DNA of 55,930 bases from Rhodobacter sp. (GTDB taxonomy: Bacteria > Pseudomonadota > Alphaproteobacteria > Rhodobacterales > Rhodobacteraceae). The DNA lies in contig JADCDI010000076.1 of NCBI GenBank assembly GCA_020251025.1, positions 1-55,930 of the forward strand, written 5' to 3'. The notes beneath the pieces were generated by a model that made no database searches, was not told the DNA's origin, and was given only the letters and a program-made list of their open reading frames with translations. Positions 34,973 to 44,323 of this stretch are shown here, one piece after another (position 1 is the first letter of the stretch; every line of letters begins with the position of its first letter). Both the position numbers and the translations under genes were made by a program.

Positions 34973-36793
34973 TCAGACGGCGGCGGGGGCAAAGGGCCAG
35001 ATCATGGGCACGATGAAAACCGCGATGATGAAGAACCAGATCAGCATCGGCAGGCCCAGCTTCCAGTAATCGGTGAACTTATAGGCCCCCGGTTCCATCA
35101 CCATCAGGTTCGTGGGCGTGGCCACCGGGGTCAGGAAGGCACCGGCACAGGCAATTCCGACACACATCAGGACAGGCTGGATCGAGATGCCCATCTGATT
35201 GGCCGCGACCACCGCGATCGGAATGATGATCAGCGATGTCGCGGTGTTGGAGATGACCTGCCCCATGATTGCCGCCAGCACGAAAAGCCCCGCCAGCAGG
35301 GCATAGGGGCCGGCATCCCCCACCACATCCACCAGGCCATCGGCCAGAAGCGAGGCGGCGCCCGTCACTTGCATGGCCGTCGACAGCGGGGTCAGTGCCG
35401 CCACCAGGATGACGGTCGTCCACCCGATGGAGCGGTAGACCTGTTCGGTCGAAAGCACCCCCGACAGCAGGATGATGCCCGCCGCCGTCAGCCCCGCAAC
35501 GGCCGGCGGGACCGCGCCCGTTGCCAGCAGCAGCACCATCAGCGCCAGCGCGAACAGAACGGTCTTCGCCCCCGGGCCCATCGGCACGGCCTGGCGGCGC
35601 ACCAGATCGGGCGAGTTGACCACCAGAACCTCGGCCTGGTCGAGCCGCTTGTCCAGCGCGCTCCATGTGCCTTGCAGCAGCATGGTGTCGCCTGCGGCAA
35701 GGGTTTCGCCCGGGGGCAGATCGGCCCCCCCGCGCTGCAGCGCCAGCACGATCAGATCGCCGCTTTCGGTGACCATGCCCGGGAAAAAGCGCTGGCCGAT
35801 CAGCGGCGAGCGCGGCGGGATCAGCACCTCGGCAAGGCCCGAGTCGCGGTTGAAAAGCTGGTCGGCGATGCCGCCTTCGGGGGCATCGTCGCGGAACGAC
35901 AGGCCAAGATCACCGGCCAGGTCCGCCGCGGCTTCGGCCGTGCCGCGGAAGATCAGCAGATCGCCCTCTGACAGGGTATCCTTGCGGACGGGGCGGCCCT
36001 GTGCATCTTTTGTTGGCGCAAAGCTCAGTCCCGCAGGACCTTTTGCCGCGATATCGGCGCGGCTTTGACCGATCAGGGGCGACCCGGCGCGCACGCGCAG
36101 CTGGTGGGCATCGCTGGACAGGCGGAACTGCTCGACCAGGGTGGTGGCATGCTGGCTGAGGTCCGGCGGCAGCGTCTTGCTGGTGCGGCTGGGCAACAGC
36201 CGTTCCCCGAAAAGCACGACAATGGCAATGCATCCCAGCACGATGGGAATGCCGACAAGGGCGAATTCGAAATAGCCGAACCCCGGCCCGCCGGCATTTT
36301 CGGAAGCCTCGACCACCAGAACGTTCACGGGGCTGCCGGTCAGCAGCAGTTGCGATCCGGCATGGGCACCAAAAACCAGCGGCATCAGCATCTGGGACGG
36401 CGCGCGGCCCAGCCGGATCGACATGACCACGACCACCGGGATCAGGGCCGCGACAGCGCCGTTCACGCTGATCATCGCGGCCAGGACGCCGACGAAGGCC
36501 ATCATCAGCACGATCAGCCGCGTGCGGCTTTCACCGGCCTGCCGGATCAGAAGCTGGCCCGCCCAGGCTGTCACGCCGGCAACCTCCAGCCCCGCCGACA
36601 CCACGAACAGCGCCGCAATGAAGATGACCGCAGGGTCCCCGAACCCGGCAAGCGCCTGTTGCAGCGTCAGAATCCCCGTGGCCCAAAGGGCAAGTGCCGC
36701 ACCGATGCAGACCGCTATGACCGGAAGCCTGTCCCAGGCAAAAAGGACCACGATCGCGGCGATGATCAGAAAGACGGTCCAGATATCCGACAC
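34973..36793 (-). CDS. SLC13-family permease with two TrkA-C (RCK_C) domains
   Basis: From GTG 36793 (GGGGGCG upstream) the product is 606 residues. A far longer open frame lies upstream but is not coding-like. Five or six N-terminal membrane helices, including LLLTGSPVNVLVVEA, lead to a cytoplasmic insert (about 205-400) holding two TrkA-C-like modules (GSPLIGQSR, RSPLIGQRFFPG). A second helix bundle follows with TATSLIIIPIA and the TPTNLMVM re-entrant motif. This architecture is that of YbhI/YfbS-type divalent-anion:sodium symporters. The substrate is unknown: sulfate, dicarboxylate or a dipeptide-derived anion. It is first gene of the leftward operon with M20 dipeptidase. Confidence 0.88.
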   Translation of the reverse strand: MSDIWTVFLIIAAIVVLFAWDRLPVIAVCIGAALALWATGILTLQQALAGFGDPAVIFIAALFVVSAGLEVAGVTAWAGQLLIRQAGESRTRLIVLMMAFVGVLAAMISVNGAVAALIPVVVVMSIRLGRAPSQMLMPLVFGAHAGSQLLLTGSPVNVLVVEASENAGGPGFGYFEFALVGIPIVLGCIAIVVLFGERLLPSRTSKTLPPDLSQHATTLVEQFRLSSDAHQLRVRAGSPLIGQSRADIAAKGPAGLSFAPTKDAQGRPVRKDTLSEGDLLIFRGTAEAAADLAGDLGLSFRDDAPEGGIADQLFNRDSGLAEVLIPPRSPLIGQRFFPGMVTESGDLIVLALQRGGADLPPGETLAAGDTMLLQGTWSALDKRLDQAEVLVVNSPDLVRRQAVPMGPGAKTVLFALALMVLLLATGAVPPAVAGLTAAGIILLSGVLSTEQVYRSIGWTTVILVAALTPLSTAMQVTGAASLLADGLVDVVGDAGPYALLAGLFVLAAIMGQVISNTATSLIIIPIAVVAANQMGISIQPVLMCVGIACAGAFLTPVATPTNLMVMEPGAYKFTDYWKLGLPMLIWFFIIAVFIVPMIWPFAPAAV

Positions 36794-37321
36794 GGTGCGC
36801 CCCCGATGATTTCGGGCGGGATGATGACCGATGCAGGGGCGGGTGGGCAACCGGATTCTGTTGCCGGCCCACGGGCTGGCCAGATTTGTGTTCGGCCCGC
36901 CGGCTGCGGCGCGGGTCCGGACCGGCGGGGCAGGGCCGGTGAAATGGAAACGCACGCATGTCTCTTGCGCCTGCCCGCCCGTTGCGGTGCCGGCAGGGTA
37001 AGCTTGCACGGCCCTTTCCAACTTTTGGTGGACAGCCCGGCAAAAGCCAAAGTATCACGGTCAACAGAGTGTTAAGTGGATCGGGGGCGGCGGAAGCGGC
37101 AAAGACCGGCATGCCAGGCGGGACGGGTCCGGTGGACCGAAGCCTGCGCTGCGGCCGAAGCGGCGGGAAGGACGGCATGGGCCACAGTGCCCGTGACAGG
37201 GTCTGGCCCGCGCCTGCTGCCGTTTGCCGGGGCCCCCTTTCGGACTTGTCTGCAATCAACCGGATGCGTGCTGCGAAAGCGGTCCGAACAGCATCCGGTT
37301 CCTGTAAGGGGCCTTGAGATC
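36794..37321. other. Divergent intergenic region between SLC13 and AbgT genes
   Basis: These 528 bases separate two transporter genes transcribed away from each other and must hold their promoters. No gene is convincing. A bulged stem of GTGGGCAAC with GTTGCC...CCCAC (about 36850-36880) and a locally A/T-richer patch around 37040-37080 are the only structures I noticed. Confidence 0.4.
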
Positions 37322-38866
37322 ATGGCAAAGAAACCCCAGTCCAGCGCCCCCGAGGCAACCGGATTTCTTGCAACGATCGAGCGTGTGGGGAACATGGTTC
37401 CGCATCCGGCGATCATCTTCTTTCTGCTGATCGCGATTGTCATTGTCCTGTCGGTGATCTTCGCCGCGCTGGGAACGACCGTCACCTATGAGGGGTTTGA
37501 CGAGGCTGCGGGCGATATCGTGCAGCAGACGACCTCGGTGCGCAGCCTGCTGTCGGCGGATGGCATAAGGTTCATGCTGACATCGCCCGTTGCCAACTTT
37601 CTGGGGTTCACCGGCGTCGGTGTGATCCTGGTGGCGATGATCGGCGTCGGTCTGGCCGAGGAATCGGGCCTGATTGCCACGCTGGTGCGCAAGCTGGTGG
37701 CGATTGCGCCCCGGTCGATCTTCACCTTCATGATCGTGATGGTCGGGGTGCTGTCCTCGATCGCGGCCGATGCGGGCTATCTGGTGCTTGTGCCGCTGGC
37801 GGCGGCGGCGTTCCACAGCATGGGCCGCCATCCGCTGGCCGGGCTTGCCGCCGGCTTCTCGGGCGTGGCGGCGGTGTTCCTGGTGAACGTCTTTGTGACG
37901 CCAACCGATGCGCTTCTGGTGGAAGTGACCAACGACGCGATCCGCACGGTCAATCCCGAGGCGCAGATCAGCGTGGTGGGCAACCTTTTCTTCATGATCG
38001 CCTCTTCGATCCTGATGGGCATCATCTGCACGCTGCTGACCGAACGCGTCGTAGAGCCGCGCCTTGGACCCTATACCGGGGGCGTGCCTGTCGAGGCATC
38101 GACAGGTCTGTCGGGCAGCGAGGAGCGGGGCCTGAAATACGCCGGGCGCGCCTTGCTGGGCTTTGTCATCATCATCGCCGCCCTGACGGCACCGCCCCTG
38201 CCCTGGGGCATCCTGCGCAATCAGGAAACCGGCGGCATCATGGCGGGGTCCCCGTTCATGAGCGGGTTGATCGTGCTGATCAGCCTGCTGTTCCTGGTGC
38301 TGGGCTATGCCTATGGCAAGGGTGCCGGCACCATTGCCAATGTGACCGCCGCCATCGGCCTTGTTGTGAAGACCTGGAGCAATCTGGCCGGAATGATCTT
38401 CTTGCTGTTCGTGATCGCGAACTTCATTGCCTTCTTCAACTACACCAATCTGGCAACCGTGCTTGCCGTCAATCTTGCCGATTTCCTCAAGACAACCACG
38501 CTGGGGGCTTCGGCCTATATCGTGCTGTTCGTGATCGTGGTCGCAATCATCGACATCATCCTGACCGGTGCGCTGGCAAAATGGGCCATTCTGGCACCTG
38601 TCTTCGTGCCGCTGTTCATGCGGCTGGGCGGCGACCCGAATCTGGTGCTGGCGGCCTATCGCGTGGGCGACAGCCCGATGAACGTCATCACCCCGCTGAA
38701 CGTCTATCTGGCGGTGATGGTGGGCTTTGCGAACAAGTATCAGAAGGATGCGGGCATCGGTACGATCGTGGCGCTGATGTTGCCCTATACGGTCGTGCTG
38801 CTGGTTCTTTGGACGCTGATGCTGATCCTGTGGTACAGCTTCGGTCTGCCGCTGGGTCCGGCCTGA
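37322..38866 (+). CDS. abgT: AbgT-family transporter
   Basis: From ATG 37322 (AAGGGG about ten bases upstream) the product has 514 residues, the usual AbgT length. Family segments include IERVGNMVPHPAIIFF at the N terminus, SIAADAGYLVLVPLAA, FVTPTDALL and the C-terminal GDSPMNVITPLNVYLAV. About eleven membrane helices and two re-entrant hairpins are expected. AbgT proteins take up p-aminobenzoyl-glutamate or export sulfonamide-like compounds using a proton or sodium gradient. It is divergent from the SLC13/M20 operon. An M20 enzyme next to AbgT recalls AbgAB in E. coli, although this M20 protein is more dipeptidase-like. Confidence 0.92.
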   Translation: MAKKPQSSAPEATGFLATIERVGNMVPHPAIIFFLLIAIVIVLSVIFAALGTTVTYEGFDEAAGDIVQQTTSVRSLLSADGIRFMLTSPVANFLGFTGVGVILVAMIGVGLAEESGLIATLVRKLVAIAPRSIFTFMIVMVGVLSSIAADAGYLVLVPLAAAAFHSMGRHPLAGLAAGFSGVAAVFLVNVFVTPTDALLVEVTNDAIRTVNPEAQISVVGNLFFMIASSILMGIICTLLTERVVEPRLGPYTGGVPVEASTGLSGSEERGLKYAGRALLGFVIIIAALTAPPLPWGILRNQETGGIMAGSPFMSGLIVLISLLFLVLGYAYGKGAGTIANVTAAIGLVVKTWSNLAGMIFLLFVIANFIAFFNYTNLATVLAVNLADFLKTTTLGASAYIVLFVIVVAIIDIILTGALAKWAILAPVFVPLFMRLGGDPNLVLAAYRVGDSPMNVITPLNVYLAVMVGFANKYQKDAGIGTIVALMLPYTVVLLVLWTLMLILWYSFGLPLGPA

Positions 38867-38880
38867 GCGCAATCAGACGC

Positions 38881-38908
38881 GGCGCGTGCGCTGAGAAGGG
38901 CGCGCGCC
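38881..38908 (+). terminator. Possible terminator stem-loop after abgT
   Basis: GGCGCGTGC (881-889) pairs with GCGCGCGCC (900-908), with one G-U pair and a ten-base loop, 14 bases after the abgT stop. No U-tract follows, so an intrinsic terminator is uncertain. Confidence 0.35.
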
Positions 38909-38971
38909 AATCGGGAACCGCATCGTGACGCCGGGTTCAATGCCCCTGTTCCTTATTGACGGAGACACCCC

Positions 38972-40060
38972 ATGCCACCAATGCCCGTCCTGCGCGCAGC
39001 CATTGCCCTTGGCCTGGTTGCCCTGCTGGCCGCCTGTGAGCAAGAGGCACCGCCCGAGGCTGCCGAGGCACGCCCGGTGCGCACGATCACGGTCGCCGAA
39101 CAGCTGACAGGCGAAAGGGTGACCGTCGCGGGCACGGTGGAAAGCCAGGTCCAGGCCGATCTTGGCTTCCGGATCGGCGGGCGTCTGGCCGGGCGTGCGG
39201 TGAATGTGGGTGATGTGGTGACCGACGGGCAGGAACTGGCGCGGCTTGATCCTGCCGACGAGGAGAACGGGTTGCGCGCCGCTGAGGCCAATCTTGCCGC
39301 CGCCGAGGCGCAGCTTGTCGAGGCCGAGTCGAACTATGTCCGCCAGCGCCAGCTTTATGATCGCGGGTTTCTGGCCCGCGCGGGCCTGGAACGCGCCGAA
39401 GCGGCGCGCAACACCGCGCTGTCGGCAACAGAGGCGGCGCGCGCGCAATACGGCATTGCGAAGCGGCGGCTGAACGATACGGTCCTGCTGGCCGATGCAC
39501 CCGGTACGGTCGTGGCCATCGGTGCCGAACCGGGCGAGGTGGTGAACCCCGGCCGCATGGTGGTGCAGATCGCCCGCGACGAAGGTCTGGATGCCGTGAT
39601 CGACGTGCCGGCGGGCATCATCGGCGATCAGCCCGATCTTTCCGCTGAAATCACGGTTGCCCTGTCACAGAACCCCGCCGTGACGGCCCGGGGCCGCATC
39701 CGCGAGGTTTCGCCCCGTGCCGATGCCGTCACCGGCACCTTCCGGGTGCGCATCGGCCTGATCGACCCGCCGGCCGAGTTGCGGCTGGGCTCGGCCGTGA
39801 CAGCCACGACCACGCTTGATCCCGTGGGCAGCATCGAGGTTCCGGCTTCGGCCCTGACCGCGATGGACGGGCAGGCGGCGGTCTGGGTGGTGGACAGCGC
39901 CAGCATGTCGGTCGCCCTGCGGCCGGTCACGGTGGACCGCTTCACGCCCGCCGCCGTGGTGGTGCTGGACGGGCTGGCGCCGGGTGACGTTGTGGTCACG
40001 GCCGGGGTGCAGGCGCTGCGTCCCGGCCAGACCGTGCGCCTGGCCGGAGCGGCATCGTGA
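38972..40060 (+). CDS. RND efflux periplasmic adaptor (lipoprotein)
   Basis: The 362-residue protein begins with a lipoprotein signal whose lipobox LLAAC puts the lipidated cysteine at residue 22. Membrane-fusion-protein order follows: beta-barrel/lipoyl segment (LGFRIGGRL, VGDVVTDGQELARLDP), a short alpha-helical hairpin (about 90-165), the second lipoyl half (APGTVVAIGAEPGEVV), then barrel and membrane-proximal domains ending LRPGQTVRL. It would bridge the inner-membrane RND pump and an outer-membrane channel. No TolC-like gene is nearby. GGAG lies seven bases before the ATG. It overlaps the pump gene by four bases. Confidence 0.93.
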   Translation: MPPMPVLRAAIALGLVALLAACEQEAPPEAAEARPVRTITVAEQLTGERVTVAGTVESQVQADLGFRIGGRLAGRAVNVGDVVTDGQELARLDPADEENGLRAAEANLAAAEAQLVEAESNYVRQRQLYDRGFLARAGLERAEAARNTALSATEAARAQYGIAKRRLNDTVLLADAPGTVVAIGAEPGEVVNPGRMVVQIARDEGLDAVIDVPAGIIGDQPDLSAEITVALSQNPAVTARGRIREVSPRADAVTGTFRVRIGLIDPPAELRLGSAVTATTTLDPVGSIEVPASALTAMDGQAAVWVVDSASMSVALRPVTVDRFTPAAVVVLDGLAPGDVVVTAGVQALRPGQTVRLAGAAS

Positions 40061-43000
40061 CCGGACCGAACCTTTCCGAATGGGCGCTGCGGTATCGGCA
40101 ACTGACGATCTACATGATGATCGTCGGCGTCATCGCCGGGACCTTCGCCTTCATCAACCTGGGCCGCGACGAGGACCCTTCCTTTACCCTCAAGACCATG
40201 CTTGTCACCGCCGTCTGGCCGGGTGCCACCATGGAGGAAACCCAGCTTCAACTGACCGACCGGCTGGAGCGGCGCCTGCAAGAGACGACCGGCCTTGATT
40301 CCGTCCGGTCGATCACCCGGCCCGGGATTGTGACGATCTATGTCGATCTGGCCGATGCCGTTCCCGCCGATCAGGTTCCCGGGATATGGCAAGAGGTGCG
40401 CAACAGCGTGGGCGACATCCGCCACACCCTGCCGCAAGGCGTGCTGGGGCCGTTCATGAACGACAGTTTCGGCGATGTCTTCGGCATCATCTATGCCTTT
40501 ACCGCCGACGGTTTCAGCGACCGTGAGCTGCGCGATCACGTGGATGTCGTGCGGTCGGACCTGCTGCGGCAGGTTGACGGGATCAGCAAGATCGAATGGA
40601 TCGGCGTGCAGGACGAACAGATCCTGATCGAATTCCAGCCCGACCGCGTGGCGGCGATGGGCCTTGATTACGGCCAGATATTCAACGCCATTGCGGCGCA
40701 GAACGTGGTGCGCCCGTCAGGCGTCATCAACTCGGGCAGCGAAAACCTGGCGCTGCGCGTGTCGGGGGCCTTCACCTCGGAGGCCGACGTGACGGAGGTG
40801 TCGCTGGTCGCGGGCGGCCGCACGATCCGCCTTGGCGATATTGCCACCGTGCGCCGCGCGCTGGTGGACCCGCCGCAGCCGCTGTTGCGGGTGAACGGGC
40901 AGCGGGCCGTGGCGCTGGCAATCTCGATGGCCGAAGGGGGTGACATCCTGCAACTGGGCAGGGATGTGACGCGGGTCATGGCGCGGTCTGTGGCCAATCT
41001 GCCGGTGGGGATCGAGCCGGTGCTGATTTCTGACCAACCCACGGTGGTGGACATCGCCATTGGCGACTTCACCGCCTCGCTCTGGCAGGCGGTGGGCATC
41101 ATTCTGGTTGTCAGCTTCCTGATGCTGGGGGCGCGGCCGGGCGCGGTGGTGGCCATTTCCATTCCGGTCACGCTGGCGGTGGTGATGCTGGTCATGCAGA
41201 TCGCGCAGATCGATCTGCACCGCATCTCGCTTGGCGCGCTGATCATCGCGCTGGCGCTGCTGGTGGACGATGCGATGACCACGGTCGATGCCACGCTGCG
41301 CCGCCTTGCGGCAGGCGACGGGATCGAGACTGCGGCAGGCTTTGTCTACCGCACGCTGGCCGCGCCGATGCTGACCGGCACGCTGATCACCATCGCGGGC
41401 TTCGTGCCCATCGGCTTTGCCCAAAGCTCGGCCGGGGAGTATACGATCTCGCTGTTCTATGTGGTGGGGATCGCGCTGATCGCGTCCTGGTTCGTGGCGG
41501 TGCTGTTCACGCCCCTGCTTGGGGCCTATATCCTGAAGCCACCGCCTGCGGACGGAATCGAACAGCCGCCGGGCCGGTTTCTGCGCGGCTTTCAGCGGCT
41601 GCTGCGCCTTTCGATCCGCCTGCGCTGGATCACCTTCGCCGTCACGGCCGGCCTGTTTGCCCTGGCCTTTGTGGGACTTGCGCAGGTGGAGCGGCAGTTC
41701 TTTCCCTCTTCGGACCGCAACGAGTTGATCGTCGATTTCCAGCTTTCGCGGTCAAGTTCGATCTACGCCTCGGAAGAGGCGGTCAAGCGCATCGAGGAGT
41801 TCATCAAGGCCAGCGGCGATGCCGCGTTCGTGGCTTCCTACGTCGGGCGCAGCGTGATCCGGTTCTACCTGCCGCTTGACATCAACCCGCCAAGCGACCA
41901 CCGGTCGCAGATCGTCGTGATGGCGCGGGACCTGCAGGCGCGGTCCCGGTTGCAGGCGAACCTGACCACCTTCCTGATCGAGGAATTCCCCGAGGCGATC
42001 AGCCGGGTCAGCCTGCTGGAACTGGGGCCGCCTGTCGGCTGGCCGCTGCAGTACCGCCTGACCGGCCCCGACCCCGAGGTGCTGCGTGCCCGTGCGCTGG
42101 ACCTTGCCAATCTCATCGCCAGCTATCCGAATGCGCGCCAGGTGCATTTCGACTGGATCGAACCGGCGCGGCAATTGCGGATCGAGGTGGATCAGGCGCA
42201 GGCGCGGCGGCTGGGCATGACATCGGCGCAGGTATCTGCCGTCTTGCAGGCGGCGGTGTCGGGCACCGCCGTCACGCAGTTGCGCGACGACATCTATCTG
42301 GTGAACGTGGTGGCACGGGCCGCCGACGGCAGCCGCGTGTCGCTGGATACGCTGGCCACATTGCAGGTGCCGGTGCCGGGCGGGCGCACGGTGGCGCTGA
42401 GCCAGTTTGCAAACTTCACGTTCGATCAGGAACAGCCCTTCCTGTGGCGGCGCGACCGGCTGCCGACCCTGACCGTGCTTGCCGATGTGGTGAACGGCGA
42501 TACGCCCGAGGCGGCCGTCGCCGCGCTTGAGCCCCAGATTGCGGCCATGGCGGCAACCCTGCCCGTGGGCTATGAAATTCAGGTGGGCGGCACGGTGGAA
42601 GCCAGCGCGGAAAGCAGCGCATCCGTTTTTGCCGTCGTGCCGCTGATGGTGTTCCTGATGATTTCGCTGCTGATGGTGCAGCTCAAAAACTTCAAGGATA
42701 CGGGCATGGTGCTGCTGCTGCTGCCGCTTGGCCTGATCGGGGTGGTTGCGGCCCTGCTGGCATTTGGCCGGCCGCTTGGGTTTGTGGCGATCCTGGGCAT
42801 CCTGGCGCTGATCGGGATGATTGCAAAGAACGCCGTGATCCTGATTACCCAGATCAGCGATGACCGCGCGGGTGGCAAATCCGTTGAAGAGGCGGCCGTT
42901 GCCGCAGCAACCAACCGCATGCGCCCGCTTTTGCTGACGGCACTGTCCACGGTGCTGGGCCTTTTGCCCATCGCCCCCACCCTGTTCTGGGGGCCGATGG

Positions 43001-43119
43001 CCTTTGCGATCATGGGCGGGCTCCTGGTGGCCACGCTGCTGACGCTGATCTTCCTGCCGACGCTTTATGTGGCCGTGCATGGGGGGCGCGGGGCAAGGGC
43101 TCAGCCCGCAGATGTCTGA
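40057..43119 (+). CDS. RND-family efflux pump inner-membrane subunit
   Basis: The 1,020-residue protein has AcrB-like layout: TM1 near residue 20, a large periplasmic loop, TM2-6, TM7 near 530, a second loop, and TM8-12 ending near residue 1,010. TM4 carries the proton-relay pair in LVDDAMTTVD. MIAKNAVILITQISD and the GGLLVATLLTLIFLP region are also typical. It belongs to the HAE1-like/AcrB family rather than metal pumps. It exports amphiphilic or toxic compounds using proton motive force. It is coupled to the adaptor (ATGA) and overlaps the following MFS gene by eight bases. Confidence 0.94.
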   Translation: MTGPNLSEWALRYRQLTIYMMIVGVIAGTFAFINLGRDEDPSFTLKTMLVTAVWPGATMEETQLQLTDRLERRLQETTGLDSVRSITRPGIVTIYVDLADAVPADQVPGIWQEVRNSVGDIRHTLPQGVLGPFMNDSFGDVFGIIYAFTADGFSDRELRDHVDVVRSDLLRQVDGISKIEWIGVQDEQILIEFQPDRVAAMGLDYGQIFNAIAAQNVVRPSGVINSGSENLALRVSGAFTSEADVTEVSLVAGGRTIRLGDIATVRRALVDPPQPLLRVNGQRAVALAISMAEGGDILQLGRDVTRVMARSVANLPVGIEPVLISDQPTVVDIAIGDFTASLWQAVGIILVVSFLMLGARPGAVVAISIPVTLAVVMLVMQIAQIDLHRISLGALIIALALLVDDAMTTVDATLRRLAAGDGIETAAGFVYRTLAAPMLTGTLITIAGFVPIGFAQSSAGEYTISLFYVVGIALIASWFVAVLFTPLLGAYILKPPPADGIEQPPGRFLRGFQRLLRLSIRLRWITFAVTAGLFALAFVGLAQVERQFFPSSDRNELIVDFQLSRSSSIYASEEAVKRIEEFIKASGDAAFVASYVGRSVIRFYLPLDINPPSDHRSQIVVMARDLQARSRLQANLTTFLIEEFPEAISRVSLLELGPPVGWPLQYRLTGPDPEVLRARALDLANLIASYPNARQVHFDWIEPARQLRIEVDQAQARRLGMTSAQVSAVLQAAVSGTAVTQLRDDIYLVNVVARAADGSRVSLDTLATLQVPVPGGRTVALSQFANFTFDQEQPFLWRRDRLPTLTVLADVVNGDTPEAAVAALEPQIAAMAATLPVGYEIQVGGTVEASAESSASVFAVVPLMVFLMISLLMVQLKNFKDTGMVLLLLPLGLIGVVAALLAFGRPLGFVAILGILALIGMIAKNAVILITQISDDRAGGKSVEEAAVAAATNRMRPLLLTALSTVLGLLPIAPTLFWGPMAFAIMGGLLVATLLTLIFLPTLYVAVHGGRGARAQPADV

Positions 43120-44323
43120 CGCGGCACCGCTGGCCTGGTCGGGCAAAAGCGACAAGGGCAGTTATTACAAGCTGTTTGCGGGCTATGTCATCGCACTGTT
43201 TGGCACCGGCATTGCGACGGTGGCGCTGGCGATGTTCGCCTTTGATCTGGCGGGCGAGGATTCGGGGGCCATCATCGGCACCGCCCTGTCCCTGAAAATG
43301 CTGGCCTATGTGCTGGCGGCACCGGTGCTGACGGTGCTGACAGAGAGGATCCCGCGCAAGCAGTTGCTGATCGGGCTGGACCTTGTGCGCGCGGGCAGCC
43401 TGCTGCTGCTGCCGCTGGTGACGCAGGTCTGGCAGATCTATGCCCTGGTCTTTGTCTTTGCCGTCGCCTCGGCCACCTTCGGCTTCGTCTATCTTGCGAT
43501 CGTGCCCTATCTGCTGGGCAGCGCCGGGGATTACACCCGCTCGCTGGCCCGGTCGCGGATTGCCACGGAACTGGAAGGCCCCGTAAGCCCGCTTATGGCC
43601 GCAGGTCTGCTGGTGGTGCTGTCGACGGCCGGTATCTTCGTGCTGGCGGCGGGGGCCTTTGTGCTGTCGGCGTTTCTGGTGAAGGCCGCGCGCATGCCCC
43701 GCCACCTGACCGCCCGCACGGACGGGGTGCTGGCAAAGCTGGCCCGGGGGCCGCGCCTGTTTGCTGCTGTCCCGCACTTTCGTGCGGTGATTGCGCTGGA
43801 TGTCGCGGCGGCGCTGGCCTCGGCCATGGTGCTGGTCAATACGGTTGTGATCGTGCAGGGCTTTCTGCACCTCGACCGCGATGCCCTGGCGCTGGCCTTC
43901 TTTGCCTTTGGCATGGGATCGATCATCGGGGCGGTGCTGATGCCGCAGCTGCTGGGGCGGATCGCGGAACGGCGGCTGGTTCTGACCGGCACTGTCCTTT
44001 TGACGGCGGGGCTGGGTCTGGGTTTGGTGCAGACCACACTGATGGGTCTGCTGGTTCTGTGGGCGGTGCTGGGGCTGGGCGTGGCCTGGGTGCTGACCCC
44101 GGTGACCTACATGATCCGGCGTCTGGCCGCCCCCGCCGACCTGCAGACCCTGTTCGCCGCACAGATGTCGATCTCGAACGCCTGCCTGCTGGTGGCCTAT
44201 CCGCTGGCAGGCTGGCTGGGTGCCGGCCTTGGGATTCCCGCGACCTTTCTTGTCATGGCGGTGCTGGCGGGCCTGGCTTCGGCCGTCGCCTTCCGGCTTT
44301 GGCCCGCCGCCGGGGGCGGCTAG
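43112..44323 (+). CDS. MFS transporter
   Basis: From ATG 43112, which overlaps the RND stop, the product is 403 residues with about 11-12 membrane helices. ERIPRKQLLIGLDLVRAGS matches the TM2-TM3 cytoplasmic loop of drug/efflux-type MFS proteins such as the MFS_3 (enterobactin-exporter-like) group. A longer in-frame start at 43067 has no better ribosome-binding site. Co-transcription with the RND pair suggests a joint export function. The 3' end overlaps the convergent DUF900 gene by four bases, leaving no room for a terminator between them. Confidence 0.87.
   Translation: MSDAAPLAWSGKSDKGSYYKLFAGYVIALFGTGIATVALAMFAFDLAGEDSGAIIGTALSLKMLAYVLAAPVLTVLTERIPRKQLLIGLDLVRAGSLLLLPLVTQVWQIYALVFVFAVASATFGFVYLAIVPYLLGSAGDYTRSLARSRIATELEGPVSPLMAAGLLVVLSTAGIFVLAAGAFVLSAFLVKAARMPRHLTARTDGVLAKLARGPRLFAAVPHFRAVIALDVAAALASAMVLVNTVVIVQGFLHLDRDALALAFFAFGMGSIIGAVLMPQLLGRIAERRLVLTGTVLLTAGLGLGLVQTTLMGLLVLWAVLGLGVAWVLTPVTYMIRRLAAPADLQTLFAAQMSISNACLLVAYPLAGWLGAGLGIPATFLVMAVLAGLASAVAFRLWPAAGGG

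Noticed and set aside
36794-37021. N-terminal extension of the SLC13 permease by 76 residues
   Set aside because: The extension is Arg/Pro/Gly-rich without membrane or signal character, and the family starts at the first helix shortly after the GTG chosen.
37256-38872. A 538-codon open frame on the minus strand opposite abgT
   Set aside because: It mirrors the strongly supported AbgT gene, is rich in His/Gln/Arg as expected of antisense frames in GC-rich DNA, and shows no family motif.
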